From positions 13,900,931 through 13,964,930 of the forward strand of contig CAIIXF020000003.1 in assembly GCA_903813345.2 (NCBI GenBank): a stretch of 64,000 nt of DNA, in the 5' to 3' direction. This DNA comes from Owenia fusiformis (lineage: Eukaryota; Annelida; Polychaeta; Sabellida; Oweniidae). The notes beneath the pieces are model-generated. The model was given only the letters and a program-made list of their open reading frames with translations, was not told the origin of the DNA and ran no database searches. The stretch's first letter is position 1; each line of letters begins with the position of its first letter. Of the stretch, positions 24,081-34,646 are shown one piece after another. Made by a program: the position numbers and the translations under genes.

Positions 24081-27000
24081 TCATGGTTCCATTTGTTCTT
24101 CTTCATCGGTGTAGTTTCCAGTATGTTTAAACACGCATTTACTAGCAGAATCATCCTCTGAAAATAGAAACTTATTTCTTATTTCATAGAGGACATCTAG
24201 ATCTATAGCTACCTTGTGTTGTATTGGATCAGATAACGGAGCAGGTCACTATGTAAAACTCATTTGGTGAAACGGCTTTGGGCCGTATGTCATTTGGTAA
24301 GTTGTCCATTCATATACACATGTATAAACTGAGTGTAATAAAGTGTTGGTCTTTCCGAGATTATATTCTTACTTTTACAGAGTTCATTTGTGAGTGCTAC
24401 ACCAGCCAAATACAAGTGCGTGTAATTGAATCCTGGAATTTGCATGTTGACAATCGTACATCCAATTGGCTCGCTTGCAACTCTAGTCCACTCGTTCATA
24501 CCCGTATTTGCGCCTCTCAAATTTGGCATACCTGTGAGTATATAAAAACAGTTAACATACGAATAATGCAACATAAAATTATGATTATGCAACAAAAGAT
24601 ATATTTTGAACTTTTTCGGAATATCACACACTTTTGAAAAGCGTGTCATATGTTTTTGGCATATCACAGAAAAACAAAAATAGATCTCAAATTAAATTAA
24701 AACAACGTTTATACAATGCCCTATTAACCCTTAAACGGAATTAGGGGAGCGGTCAGGGGGAGGCAGATCTGCCCCTCCCCAATGATCTCGGAAACGATGA
24801 TCAATTATAGGATGATTTAGGAATCGTTGGAATTTCGATTATGTTTTATAACTATATTTTGCCATTACTGATGAATAAATGCCTATATTAAGATCTCGGG
24901 GTTTTTTCGTTTCAAGTCAACTTGTTAGCCAAACATGCGTAAAACAATGTTCAGGAATGCTAGAGAGTTTAAGATAAAAAGACGAACTGTAAAAAAGTTA
25001 TACAAATTCCTTGGGGGAGGGGGTTAAATGACGTTGTCAATAATGCATGTAGTTTTTCTGTTGTTTTTTCAATATCTTTGTGCATCCATACGCAAAATTG
25101 CATTTAAGCTTGGCATTACAAATCTCAGCTAATCATATACTAACCAAGCATATATATTGTTATATTATTTCTTTTCGCGATACTGGCAGCTGCAATGGTG
25201 CTTCTGGAATTCGTGAACTTAAAGCCAACCGGCCAAGTTCGACCATCGCTGGCAATTAGTATGGTCTTTCTAGCTCCACGTCTGTTGAACATAAGCAAAT
25301 GGCGGTACGCTAGGTTGAGTGCTTTCCCCGTCTCTGTATATTTTGCATTTGTCCTTGGAATGGCATCCATAATGTTCAAGAGAGTTTGTTTGTCTCTATG
25401 CTGAGTATAAAACGATTCATGATAACTCTTTAATGTGCTAATGGTGATTAATTAACATTTTAAACCGCCCTTTACCCAATCGCGCTATCAGCCGTACGTT
25501 GGAATAGAAAAATACGATCAATATCATAATTATCATAAAACGGTCATGTATGCAACTATGCATACATTGTCTTACTGCATGTAGTCAAGCAATAATTATT
25601 CCAATAAACATAAAGTAATATCTTATTCACATCTTATCAACGGCGACCGCAATGCGACCATAGTTTGAGAAATTCCTACGGCGACCCTAGAAAATCTAAG
25701 GTCATCTTACGATCGCCGTACAGCGTATTCCAGTCTTTTACCGGCCGCAGAGTTCTCGCGGACATTTTACCACGGTTAAATAACTTTTTTTATTTCTACG
25801 GTTGCCGTACACATGCCTTAGTGTAAGACTGACCGCAAAACCTCCACTTTTCACGAATCATTATGGTATTCGTAATTTCAAAAATGCTAACCTTGAGAGC
25901 AGTGATGGACTCTAGATGAAAAGCAATTTTTTGTTGTGTCAATTTATTCAATTTTCACTTTATTCCTTAATTTCACGATTATACAAAAACACATATAATG
26001 GGTTTAACATGTGAGATCATCTCTGATGTTAGTGTATGAACCTAGTGTATGAACTTAGGAATGAACTGGTCGTTTTGTTAATCAAAATATCAACTCACCT
26101 TTCCTAGGAAAGCATGTTGATAAACTTCTCCATTATAGGTAAAAATAGCAAACTGTAACCCCGATGCGAAGTCGACCGTGGACTCGTTAATAAAAAATGT
26201 AAAGAAACGAAGCACACGTTCAATATCAGGAGTCGGAATACTGTCGGATCTGTCAATGATAAGTGCGACATCGGCGAATTGGGTACAAGGATCTGCAAAT
26301 GAAAATATAAAATGACAATCCATCAGCTTTACCGTTTTGTTGCATATTTTTAAAATGATACGATGCATTTTCAATTTCTGTGGGTTTCTTTTAACTGCAA
26401 GTATGTAAAGAGGTGCTCTGTGGTGGTTTCATATCAAATACGGGATAACTAAACATGCAGTAATGGCAGTTTAAGGCATTGACACTTCAGACATAGCAAC
26501 GTCCTTACCTGGACAGGCTGGGAAAGCCTGAAACAGGGACTGTCCCAAGAAACCAGATTGTGATCCCGGCAAAAACACCTCGTCTTGCTGAACATCGTCC
26601 CCAAGAACAGGTCGAAGTACGTCAGGGAGACCAAACGCAGCTGAAATAATTGTGAATGGCAATTGCAACAAAATAAATCACCACAAAACGTGACAAGACC
26701 GCACTTTGATTTTTCAAATTCATATCACACCTCTACATGCTTTACCTGATGGGTCGGTTATATCGATAGGTCCTACTGCTTTTACACCAGGTACTGTACT
26801 TGGGATATGCAATGCATTCCACTCATCATCTCCAGTGTAGCTCCCTGCAGTGTTATTGAACATCACCACTACGCTCACGGCTTGCATGTCCTGAACAATA
26901 ATAATATGATTGTTCGGATTTTAGGTGAACTGAAACCTGTCAGTTTTAAAGTAGTGATTCAGAGAATGGATGTCGACTTTCTTTTGGGTATTTTGGGATG

Positions 27001-30000
27001 AGTTCGATAAATGATCTGAAATCTCATTGCTTGAGTAGTCCTCGATGATTGAAGACTCAAATGGTATGATAGTGATTAGTGAGTGTACTTGTATTTTTAG
27101 TGTATTAGAGCGTTATTCTGAAGCATATGACAGTATGACATTTGCTTATGCATGACTGGATGTACCGATTTCCCTCATGAATAGAATCATCTGTGAGGAT
27201 ATAACAATTAATGTACAAATATCACGAGTGTATGGTAGATCGCATGCCGAAAGATGTTATTCAACCAAACTCCAGGATGTATGTCTAGTTAAAAAACGTT
27301 ACTCCACCAGATATATCTCCAAAGAAACCCGTTATGATATACAATTGGGTCGATCTTGTGGGTCAAGTTTGGGACAAGTATCTATATCTCCCCTGTAATC
27401 AACCGGACAGTACGTATAAAGCAAATGTATCATTCCTCACCTGTAATGCCTGAGCTTCCTGCAATGTTTTACGTCGTTCCGATTCCCAGTTGAATTTATT
27501 TTTAAATGTAACCCCGTCAGTAAACGAAATCACTAAATTTGGGAAATATCTATCGTCTCTACCCTCTGTTTCTAAAATTTCTCTACATTTTTCTAGTGCT
27601 TTGTATGTCAACGCTTGGCAGTGCTCACATCTGAATCTGTTTGCTCTCCCTTGCTTTTGATATTCCAACTCTTCAATAGCTAGCAAAACAGAGCCAGATA
27701 TTGGTTGGAACGGAATATCAACCTGAAAATAAAAATATAGATTGTTTTCCAAATGATATTTTAATGATTTATTCTAATGAAAAAATGACTATTCACAGTT
27801 CTGTCATTAAATCAAATCATGAACATTTAAAAAATGAAACAAGCAATACATTATATAGTCAGGAATATTTAGGTGAAAATATTTCAAAAATATATAGAAG
27901 CAATTTTAAGGTGGATTTCAAAACTTCATACCATTCTTTTGAAAACCTGAAGTGGCACCAAGCAATCCATTGACTTTTTCACCGAAAATCCAAGATGGCC
28001 GCCGCGATGTGTCAAAAAACCATAAAAAATGACTAAAGTTATGATTTAAGTCAAAATAGTTGTATACTTCTCAAACATGGCTAATAATAGTACCTATCAG
28101 AAGTTCACATCCATTTAAAGTCATTGGATCATTTTTGTGTGAAAACTGGAGTCCCACAAGGCTCAACTTTATGTCCGCTACTTTTTTTTGCATTGACCAT
28201 GGCATTTGCACATAGCAATGCATAGAAATCCATTTTTGTAACATGTGCACCTAGGACCACATTTCACCTTGCACCCACACTTGACCAATGCTTCGCATGC
28301 TGCTTGAGGAAGGGCTGTATATAGTGGCATCAGGAGGGACATGTCATACTGCCAGCCCCATGTTGTGAACTCCGATACCCATATTGGATTGAGATTGTAC
28401 AGTTGGCCCCAAACAATACCACAGAAGGCAATCCAGATTGACACTTATTGCACCCTAATGCTGCAGCCATGGCAAGAACAACTTCACCAGTATCTCCACC
28501 GATTCTGATTATGAAGTCTTTTTTACACTCTGAGGTCATCTGTTTTACCTGAACAAAGAGTCTAGTGTAGTATCAGCTTCTTCATGAGTACAAGGTTCAA
28601 TCATTACTGTAACTGGCAACTGAGGAAAGCGGTTCAACAAATTCCACAATAGTCATAAACATCAACCTCAAAAATAGAGTTGGCCATGAATGCTAACAGC
28701 TCAGTCTTGATCTGGTTGTTTCTAAGAAAGCCTAACCATTTCTGGGGCATCACATTCTCTACATAAACCATCCATTGCCACAATGAGTCAGGGACTTCCT
28801 ACTGTTTTATAGGTAGACATCCCAGATAACATCTTATCTTGAAACACCTTCCGTAGGCTGCCTTAACTTGGGATGAGACATTGGTACCATATTCTTGGAA
28901 GTTGGTAGCCACACCAGGATGCATCACATGGACCAGAAGGATGCCATATTATAATTGCATCTGCAGGTGGCTTTTCCAATACTTCAGATCCATCTGGCTT
29001 AGTTTCTTGACATTTAAGTAAGTCTGCTTTTGTTGTAGGTCTCATGGCTCCGTCGTTATATAGGGATGGCGGGAACTCATGGTTTTCATATTTGAAAAAC
29101 TCAAGACATGTCACTGTGTCTTGATTGGCATGCAATGTAGAGTAATAGCAAAAAAAGGTCATAATAATTTCTCAGTTCCTTGACTTCAGGATTCACTTGC
29201 ATGCATAGTTGGTGTGGTCAAGGGAGAAAAAACAAAGAATCATCTGCAATGATTCCTGAGGTCAAGGAACTGAGAGAAGAAAATTACCTTTTTAGCTATG
29301 CTCTATATTGCTTGCCTTTGACAGTCAAGACATAACATGTCTGAGTTTTTCAAACATGAAAACCATGAGTTCCCGCCATCCCTAGCTAAGCATGGAGCCA
29401 TGAGACCTTCAACTAAATAACCTACTTAAATGCCTAGAAACTAAGCCAGATTAAGGCAGCTTATGGAAGGTGTTCCAAGATTAGATGTTGTCTGGAATGT
29501 TTACCTACAAAACAGTGAGAAGTCCCTAACAAGGATTTATTGTGGCACTGGTGCTAGAAGGATGATTTATGCAGAGATGCACAAATGCCAAAGAATTGGC
29601 CAGCCTTTCTAACAACCAATGGAACCAGACTAGGCTGTTTACATGCCTGGCCAACTTTATGTCTGAGGTTGATATTAATGAAAAGCAAATGATAACTACT
29701 ACTTATTTGGGAATCTCTTCAGTGCTTTCCTCAATTGCCAGATACAGCAATGATTGAACCTTGTACTTATGAAAAAGCTGACACTAGGCTCTATGTTCAT
29801 ATAAAACAGATGACCTCAGAGGGTAAAAAATACTTCATAACCAGAAGTGGAGATACTGATGTCCTTTTTCTTGCCATGGCTGCAGCATTAGAGTGCAATA
29901 GGTGTCAATCTGGATTGCCTTCGGACCTCTCAAAAATTACAGGTATTAAATTATATCATATAACTGCTCCATTCTTTGGCCATAGCAAAGAATCTGCCCT

Positions 30001-32712
30001 TCAATCTATGGAATGTGTTCAAGGAAGTTACTCCAGCTTTTCTACAAGTGGCACAAATGGTTACAACAAACCTGCCTTTGTCAGTTCAAGCCATTCAGTC
30101 CCTGGAACATTTTACTGTTTTATTATATGATCGAACCAGGAACCAGATAGATATCAATGCAGCAATGTTCTGTAACGGTCATACAGTCATTGACAAAATA
30201 CCACCAACAAAGGAGCCCTTGCACAGAAAATTTTAACTTGCTAACCAAGGCGGTATAGTTTGGTGCCATAACCAAAATGGTTATCGAGTTCACAACATGT
30301 GGCTGGCAGTATGACATGTCCCTCCTGATGCCACTATGTACAGCCCTTCTTCAAGCAGCTAAGGCATGCCAAGCATTGGTCAAGTGTGGGTGCAAGGTGA
30401 AATGTGGTCCTAGGTGCACATGTTACAAAAATGGATTTCTATACATTGCAATGTACAAATGCCATGGTCAATGAAAGTCATTGAACTAAAAAAGTAGGGG
30501 ACATAAAGTTGAGCCTTGTGGGACTCCAGTTTTCACACAAAAATAATCTAGTGACTTTAAATGCATATGACCATCTAATAGGTACTATTATTAGTCATGT
30601 TTGATCAGTATTTAACTATTTTGACAAATTAAATGATGATATTAGTCATTTTTAGTGATTTGCCGATACATTGTGGCGGCCATTTTGGATTTTTGGTGAA
30701 ACAGTCAATGGATTGCTTGGTGCCACTTCAGGTTCTCAAAAGGATGGTATGAAGTATTGAAATCCACCTAAAGATTGCTTCTATATAATTTTGAAATATT
30801 CTGTGAACTTATCTCCTATTCAAACCTGACTAATATAAAATTGCTTTAATGTGAATCTTAGGGACAATTTGTTTTTTTTATAATAGACCCTAATAGTTGG
30901 GGGGGGGGTGCACTAGTTAAATGCTTGGCTATATTATTCCAATATATTTCGCGTCGGACCTTGCTTTGCCTAGCAACCATCTAGCATCGGCACATGAATC
31001 AATACTGAGCGAAATTTAAAAATTCGGGTAGGGGATAAAATATATCTAACATTTGGATTAGGGTATCATCATAATTCTGTTACGTTCAGTTTGCAAAATC
31101 ATTCACGAACATGGAAAAAATCAGAGGTGTTCATCGATTAGTTTTTGAAAAAAAAAATTTTTTTCACAAATGACAATCGGGTTGAGTTTTACGCCCAAAA
31201 ATGAAAATCGGATAAACTGAATGCTTCTCAAAACTTTTGGAGCATATTAATTCGTGGAGAAAATTCAAGGAAGAAACAACACGAGATTTACCTGAATATC
31301 GTCTTTGTATGTAATTAAAGTGACTGACATATCAGACCCAAACATTTCAAAAGATTCGGCCAATGTTTGCCTCGCAAATTCAAACTCTTCCTCAGTGATG
31401 TGACACGTCTTTTGGAGTATGACACATAGATCGCCATTCAGTGTTCTCGGGTCATCTCCTGACAAAATATATATTTTGATAGGTTTCATACTAAGGTGGA
31501 AATAATATTGGTTGCTTAACATACATGTAGTTTACATATATCGAAGTGCACGACAAACAATATAGAAAGAGTTTAGTAAGATTGGCAAGGTTCATTTCAT
31601 GCAAATATACGCAATCAATAGACCATAGATTTATATTCTAAAAACAGAATTACAAACTCACGGAAAACAATTGTTTGTATATTCCAGATGAATAATATCA
31701 CGGGTGTTAAAACACGAATTAGTCCATTTGTCATTTTCTGAACGTATGAATATTTAAAAGTATGGTGTTTTTCTGTGTAAATACTATCATTAGGGTTTAT
31801 TGGAGTGATTTAGCTGGGTTGGACAAAAAGTTAGTATGGGGAAATTTTTTGTATCTATCACCATGGTAACACACCAGGTACATGGTGGTATCCCGACGCT
31901 AAGTCAATAGTCAACGCCATGTTAAGCCAATGCACCCCTCCCTAATTAGCCTTTATAATGTTTTCCCCAAACTTACTTTTTGTCCAACCCAGTTAAATCA
32001 CTTCAGGAAACCCTTATTATCATAAATCGACCATAAAACATCGTACTTTTAACAATTTCTAGGTTCACTACTGGATGTATAGGGGTGACAAATGGACTAA
32101 ATATACCATGAGCACATGCTTTGAGGATCCGCGTTGTTTGAACCTACCGCCGAGCACACTTATACATTAAGACCCGTACACAGTCATGATACCACCGAGC
32201 AAGCTCATTGCATCATCGGGTCTGCTTTACCCCCGTGAATATTTATCAATTACAGAACCATGAATTCGTTCAATTTCTGCATAAATATCTTTTTTTAAAT
32301 GATAGGGTACAATTTGTCTTTTGTTTGACATACAGCACGTGCATTTATATAAATAATACTCCGCTGCCACATTCAATGTGAAATAGTACCCTATTTATAA
32401 TATTTTTGAGGCAATTAAATCTAGAAAATCGAATGTAATCGAAACATCACCTATCGGTCCACATCTTTCATTTTGAAAGCTGTTGAAACCACCTGGCAAA
32501 GGTGGCAATGGTTCTCCACTTCTTTCCATCATCATTTCATTTATTTCACCTCTAACCCTATCCATTAAGTTGCTAGCGTGACGTTCTATGTCCTTTCCAT
32601 TTTCCTCGATCTTCTGTGTTAACGCAGGGAAATAGATTTTCAAAAGGTCAATACCTATTCCGTATAATGGTACCACGACCAAGAAGCATATAAGACTGGT
32701 AAAGAGTAACAT
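24081..32712 (-). CDS. VWA-A: secreted tandem-VWA protein (array member 1)
   Basis: Nine exons on the minus strand: 32451-32712, 31292-31458, 27441-27722, 26746-26890, 26509-26640, 26099-26292, 25145-25400, 24373-24531, 24081-24157; all junctions keep frame and give 557 residues. Signal peptide MLLFTSLICFLVVVPLYG, then an N-terminal module with MMMERSG, LPGGF and RCGP. VWA1 (about 92-285): the MIDAS DxSxS is replaced by CVILQKTCHI, although SFTDGV remains, and FNNTAGSYTGDDEWNALH closes the domain. Linker about 286-330. VWA2 (about 331-530): DPCTQF, IIDRSDS (intact DxSxS), YTETGKA and ASDGRTW complete a canonical MIDAS; the domain ends EPIGCTIVNMQ and NELCK. The tail is acidic, KDDSASKCVF to QMEP-stop. 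Secreted VWA proteins bind matrix or other proteins through Mg2+ at the MIDAS; the ligand here is unknown. Intron 2 hosts a 3 kb transposon. Closest to VWA-B. Confidence 0.88.
25640..25850. repeat. GC-rich CGGCGACC/GATCGCCG segment in VWA-A intron 6
   Basis: An island of CG-rich words (CGGCGACC, GATCGCCGTA, ACGGTTGCCGTA) in otherwise AT-rich intron sequence, with short internal inverted pairs such as TACGGCGACC against GATCGCCGTA. A loosely similar island (GCGGCCGTACGACAACCGTAG to ACCGCCGTACGGTTGCCG) lies in VWA-B intron 3 at about 37441-37572. They may be diverged copies of one small element. Confidence 0.35.
28178..29162 (-). pseudogene. CXC-tailed transposon ORF remnant, left arm
   Basis: Minus-strand fragments in several frames follow the order of a protein family very common in marine invertebrate genomes: an N-terminal piece with EFPPSLYNDG and MRPTTKADLLKC, a middle piece KKDFIIRIGGDTGEVVLAMA (family pattern R-T/S-x-DTDV), and a C-terminal cysteine module CGCKVKCGPRCTCYKNGFLC ending CKCHGQC, a Tesmin/TSO1-like CXC motif. 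Frameshifts and stops separate them, so it is not functional. The family is recognised by motif memory, not a search. Confidence 0.6.
29569..30474 (+). pseudogene. CXC-tailed transposon ORF remnant, right arm
   Basis: Plus-strand counterpart of the left-arm remnant. Visible pieces: EPCTYEKADTRLYVHIKQMT, FITRSGDTDVLFLAMAAALE, LYDRTRNQIDINAAMFCNGH, IPPTKEPLHRKF and KACQALVKCGCKVKCGPRCT, ending in CHGQ and a stop. These match, in order, the EADTRLxxH, DTDVxxL, LYDRTS, IPPTxxAL and CGCKxxC-RCxC blocks of the family. Several frame changes make it a pseudogene. The DTDV box is better preserved here than on the left arm. Confidence 0.65.
31788..32018. mobile_element. MITE, ~230 bp, in VWA-A intron 1
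   Basis: Terminal inverted repeats of about 50 bp with few mismatches. The left end reads TAGGGTTTATTGGAGTGATT and the right end is the complement of a near copy; both contain GGGTTGGACAAAAAGT. The interior of about 130 bp has no coding capacity. Superfamily not clear; TA-rich flanks. Confidence 0.75.
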
Positions 32713-32845
32713 CTTTGCGTTGTTAACGTGTACCTTGTGCTGTACGTTCCTAGTTCATGTTACACTTCATTCTGAAATATTTAAACAATAAGGCTATAAC
32801 TTTTTATTTTATGGCACTATACTGTTCTCGCTACATGGTCTCTTA

Positions 32846-32852
32846 CTTTATA
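32846..32852 (-). promoter_or_regulatory. Candidate TATA box of VWA-A
   Basis: The minus strand reads AAATATAAAGTAAGAG, 134-140 bp upstream of the VWA-A start codon. The same AATATAAAGTA context occurs 121-127 bp upstream of the VWA-B start. Farther upstream in both genes is a matching TTATTTAYGC followed by TATGCARAT, so the core promoters look duplicated along with the genes. Confidence 0.45.
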
Positions 32853-32879
32853 TTTCATTGTATTTGCATATCTGGCGTA

Positions 32880-34612
32880 AATAACTACATATGCTACATG
32901 GAACCTTCAAGGGGGAACCCAGCTGACTATCGGTCTTTCTATATTGAGTTGAAATGTACATCACTGTAGTTAGTTATCGTACGCAACTATTCATCAATGG
33001 TTCCATATATATGTCTAAGTGCTAAAACGACAAAGATACATAAATTCTATCCCAAAAATAGAATGCATATGACATGTTAGTTGAATGATAATGATGTGGT
33101 ATTTGATACATAAATATGACACCGTTGTCTTCTGTAACAGAAGGTATGATATCACATTGACTCAGAAATAACTTGAACAAAAACATAGCAAAGGACATTG
33201 CATATAGTATACCCTCTTGGGGATACCTATTTGTTTCTATTATGGTCGAATAACCAGAATCAACGATTGTACTCAATGCGTCATTTACTTTAAATTAATC
33301 GAGGGCATGTTACATTTCCCCGATATTGTCCAATACATCCCCATGTGATTATTAAATAAATAATAAAAATACTCATTATATACCATTGAAAATTCTCAAT
33401 CAAGTAGTACAATTAGACAGATATTATATTTATTAAGATATATAAGTGAATTTTCTTGTCTAGATTAAAATAAACAATTAACTTAATTGTACATCTCAGT
33501 TTATCTATTAACATTGCAGCGCAATAACGTTGTGATACTCATTGCATTTGTTCTTGTTATTGTTTGAATAGGCATTAATCAAAAGAGCGTAAACATTTAT
33601 TTATTGCAAAGATATTTTTATACTTACTGATAAGAATTCCTAGTATATTATCCTAGTAATTGTTTAAAGTAATAATGATGATGATAGACCATTGTCATGT
33701 GATAATGCATCGGTTCTCTTCCAGTTTCTTGTATTCGTATTCTCAATGACAAAGCAGAAGGCATACTGAAACTAAAATTATATAGATAATACTAAACATA
33801 CGTGAGACGTGTTAAGATATAAATCTCGTAAACTAGTGTATGTAAATATTACATACTTTGAATATAACATATATGCATCGTAATATATATGTTTTTTTTT
33901 GTTTACTGAAAGAATCCAGTCATCAAAAACTAGAATAGTATTGTGTATTCACTTCAACTTTAACTACATGTACAGCCTTGGGGAAATCGGTATCGCACAT
34001 GTTCAATATGGGTACACTATTATGATGTTTGCTACAGCTTATTATTTCAACATCTTGAAAAGGTTGATCCATCCGACTTTGAAAAAGTGGACGTACATGT
34101 ATATTCTTTGTTCGGTCGTAAATCTCAACACGAAATATGTGCGCACGTGGACATTGCAATATGTCAACTTGTGACATATTTAAATACATATACGTACATC
34201 TCATATATATATATATATTATATACATTTAAATATATAATCTGATATGTGCATTAATGCGCCTCTGGGGCTTTATTAATCTGATTGAGAATATCCAGAAA
34301 CAAATTTTCACATATATGTAACCATATGTACAAATGTAAACAATCTGTTAATGTGAATTGTCTGTAATTATATGCAATGTTTAAATCTTCACCTATGTGG
34401 AGGAAATAAAGACACTGAACTGAACTGAACAATCATTTCGAGTATTAATGATTTTTTTACAAATAGATGTCCCCCTCAAGTTTATTGTAAATATGATATT
34501 GCAATTGCATGTGACATAATATCTCAATTGATGACATCTATAACATTTTGTCATTCAAACTACATTAAAAACAACATTAACTGATTGTTTCAAAGACGTT
34601 TTTGAACTCAGT
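32880..34612. other. Spacer between VWA-A and VWA-B
   Basis: Upstream region of VWA-A and downstream region of VWA-B. Very AT-rich; contains an (AT)n run near 34205-34222. No gene or bounded mobile element recognised. Confidence 0.5.
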
Positions 34613-34618
34613 TTTATT
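34613..34618 (-). terminator. Poly(A) signal of VWA-B
   Basis: AATAAA on the minus strand, 29 nt after the VWA-B stop codon; short 3'UTR. Confidence 0.6.
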
Positions 34619-34646
34619 TATAATAATATACAACATGATATGTCTT

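Larger units (their letters stand above)
27833..30865. mobile_element. Inverted-duplicate transposon with CXC-tailed ORF remnants, in VWA-A intron 2
   Basis: Two arms of roughly 1.4-1.5 kb are inverted copies of each other, meeting near 29165-29280 (TTCTCAGTTCCTTGAC on the left arm, its complement on the right). Near the outer ends the arms share GCTTGGTGCCACTTCAGGTT. Both arms carry broken copies of the same reading frame, minus strand on the left and plus strand on the right. The shared outer blocks continue to about 27833 and 30865. The element is the reason VWA-A intron 2 is about 3.6 kb. No clear target duplication was found. Confidence 0.75.

Noticed and set aside
24278-24637. 119-codon plus-strand frame
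   Set aside because: Antisense shadow of VWA-A exon 8, whose minus-strand reading is conserved in all paralogues.
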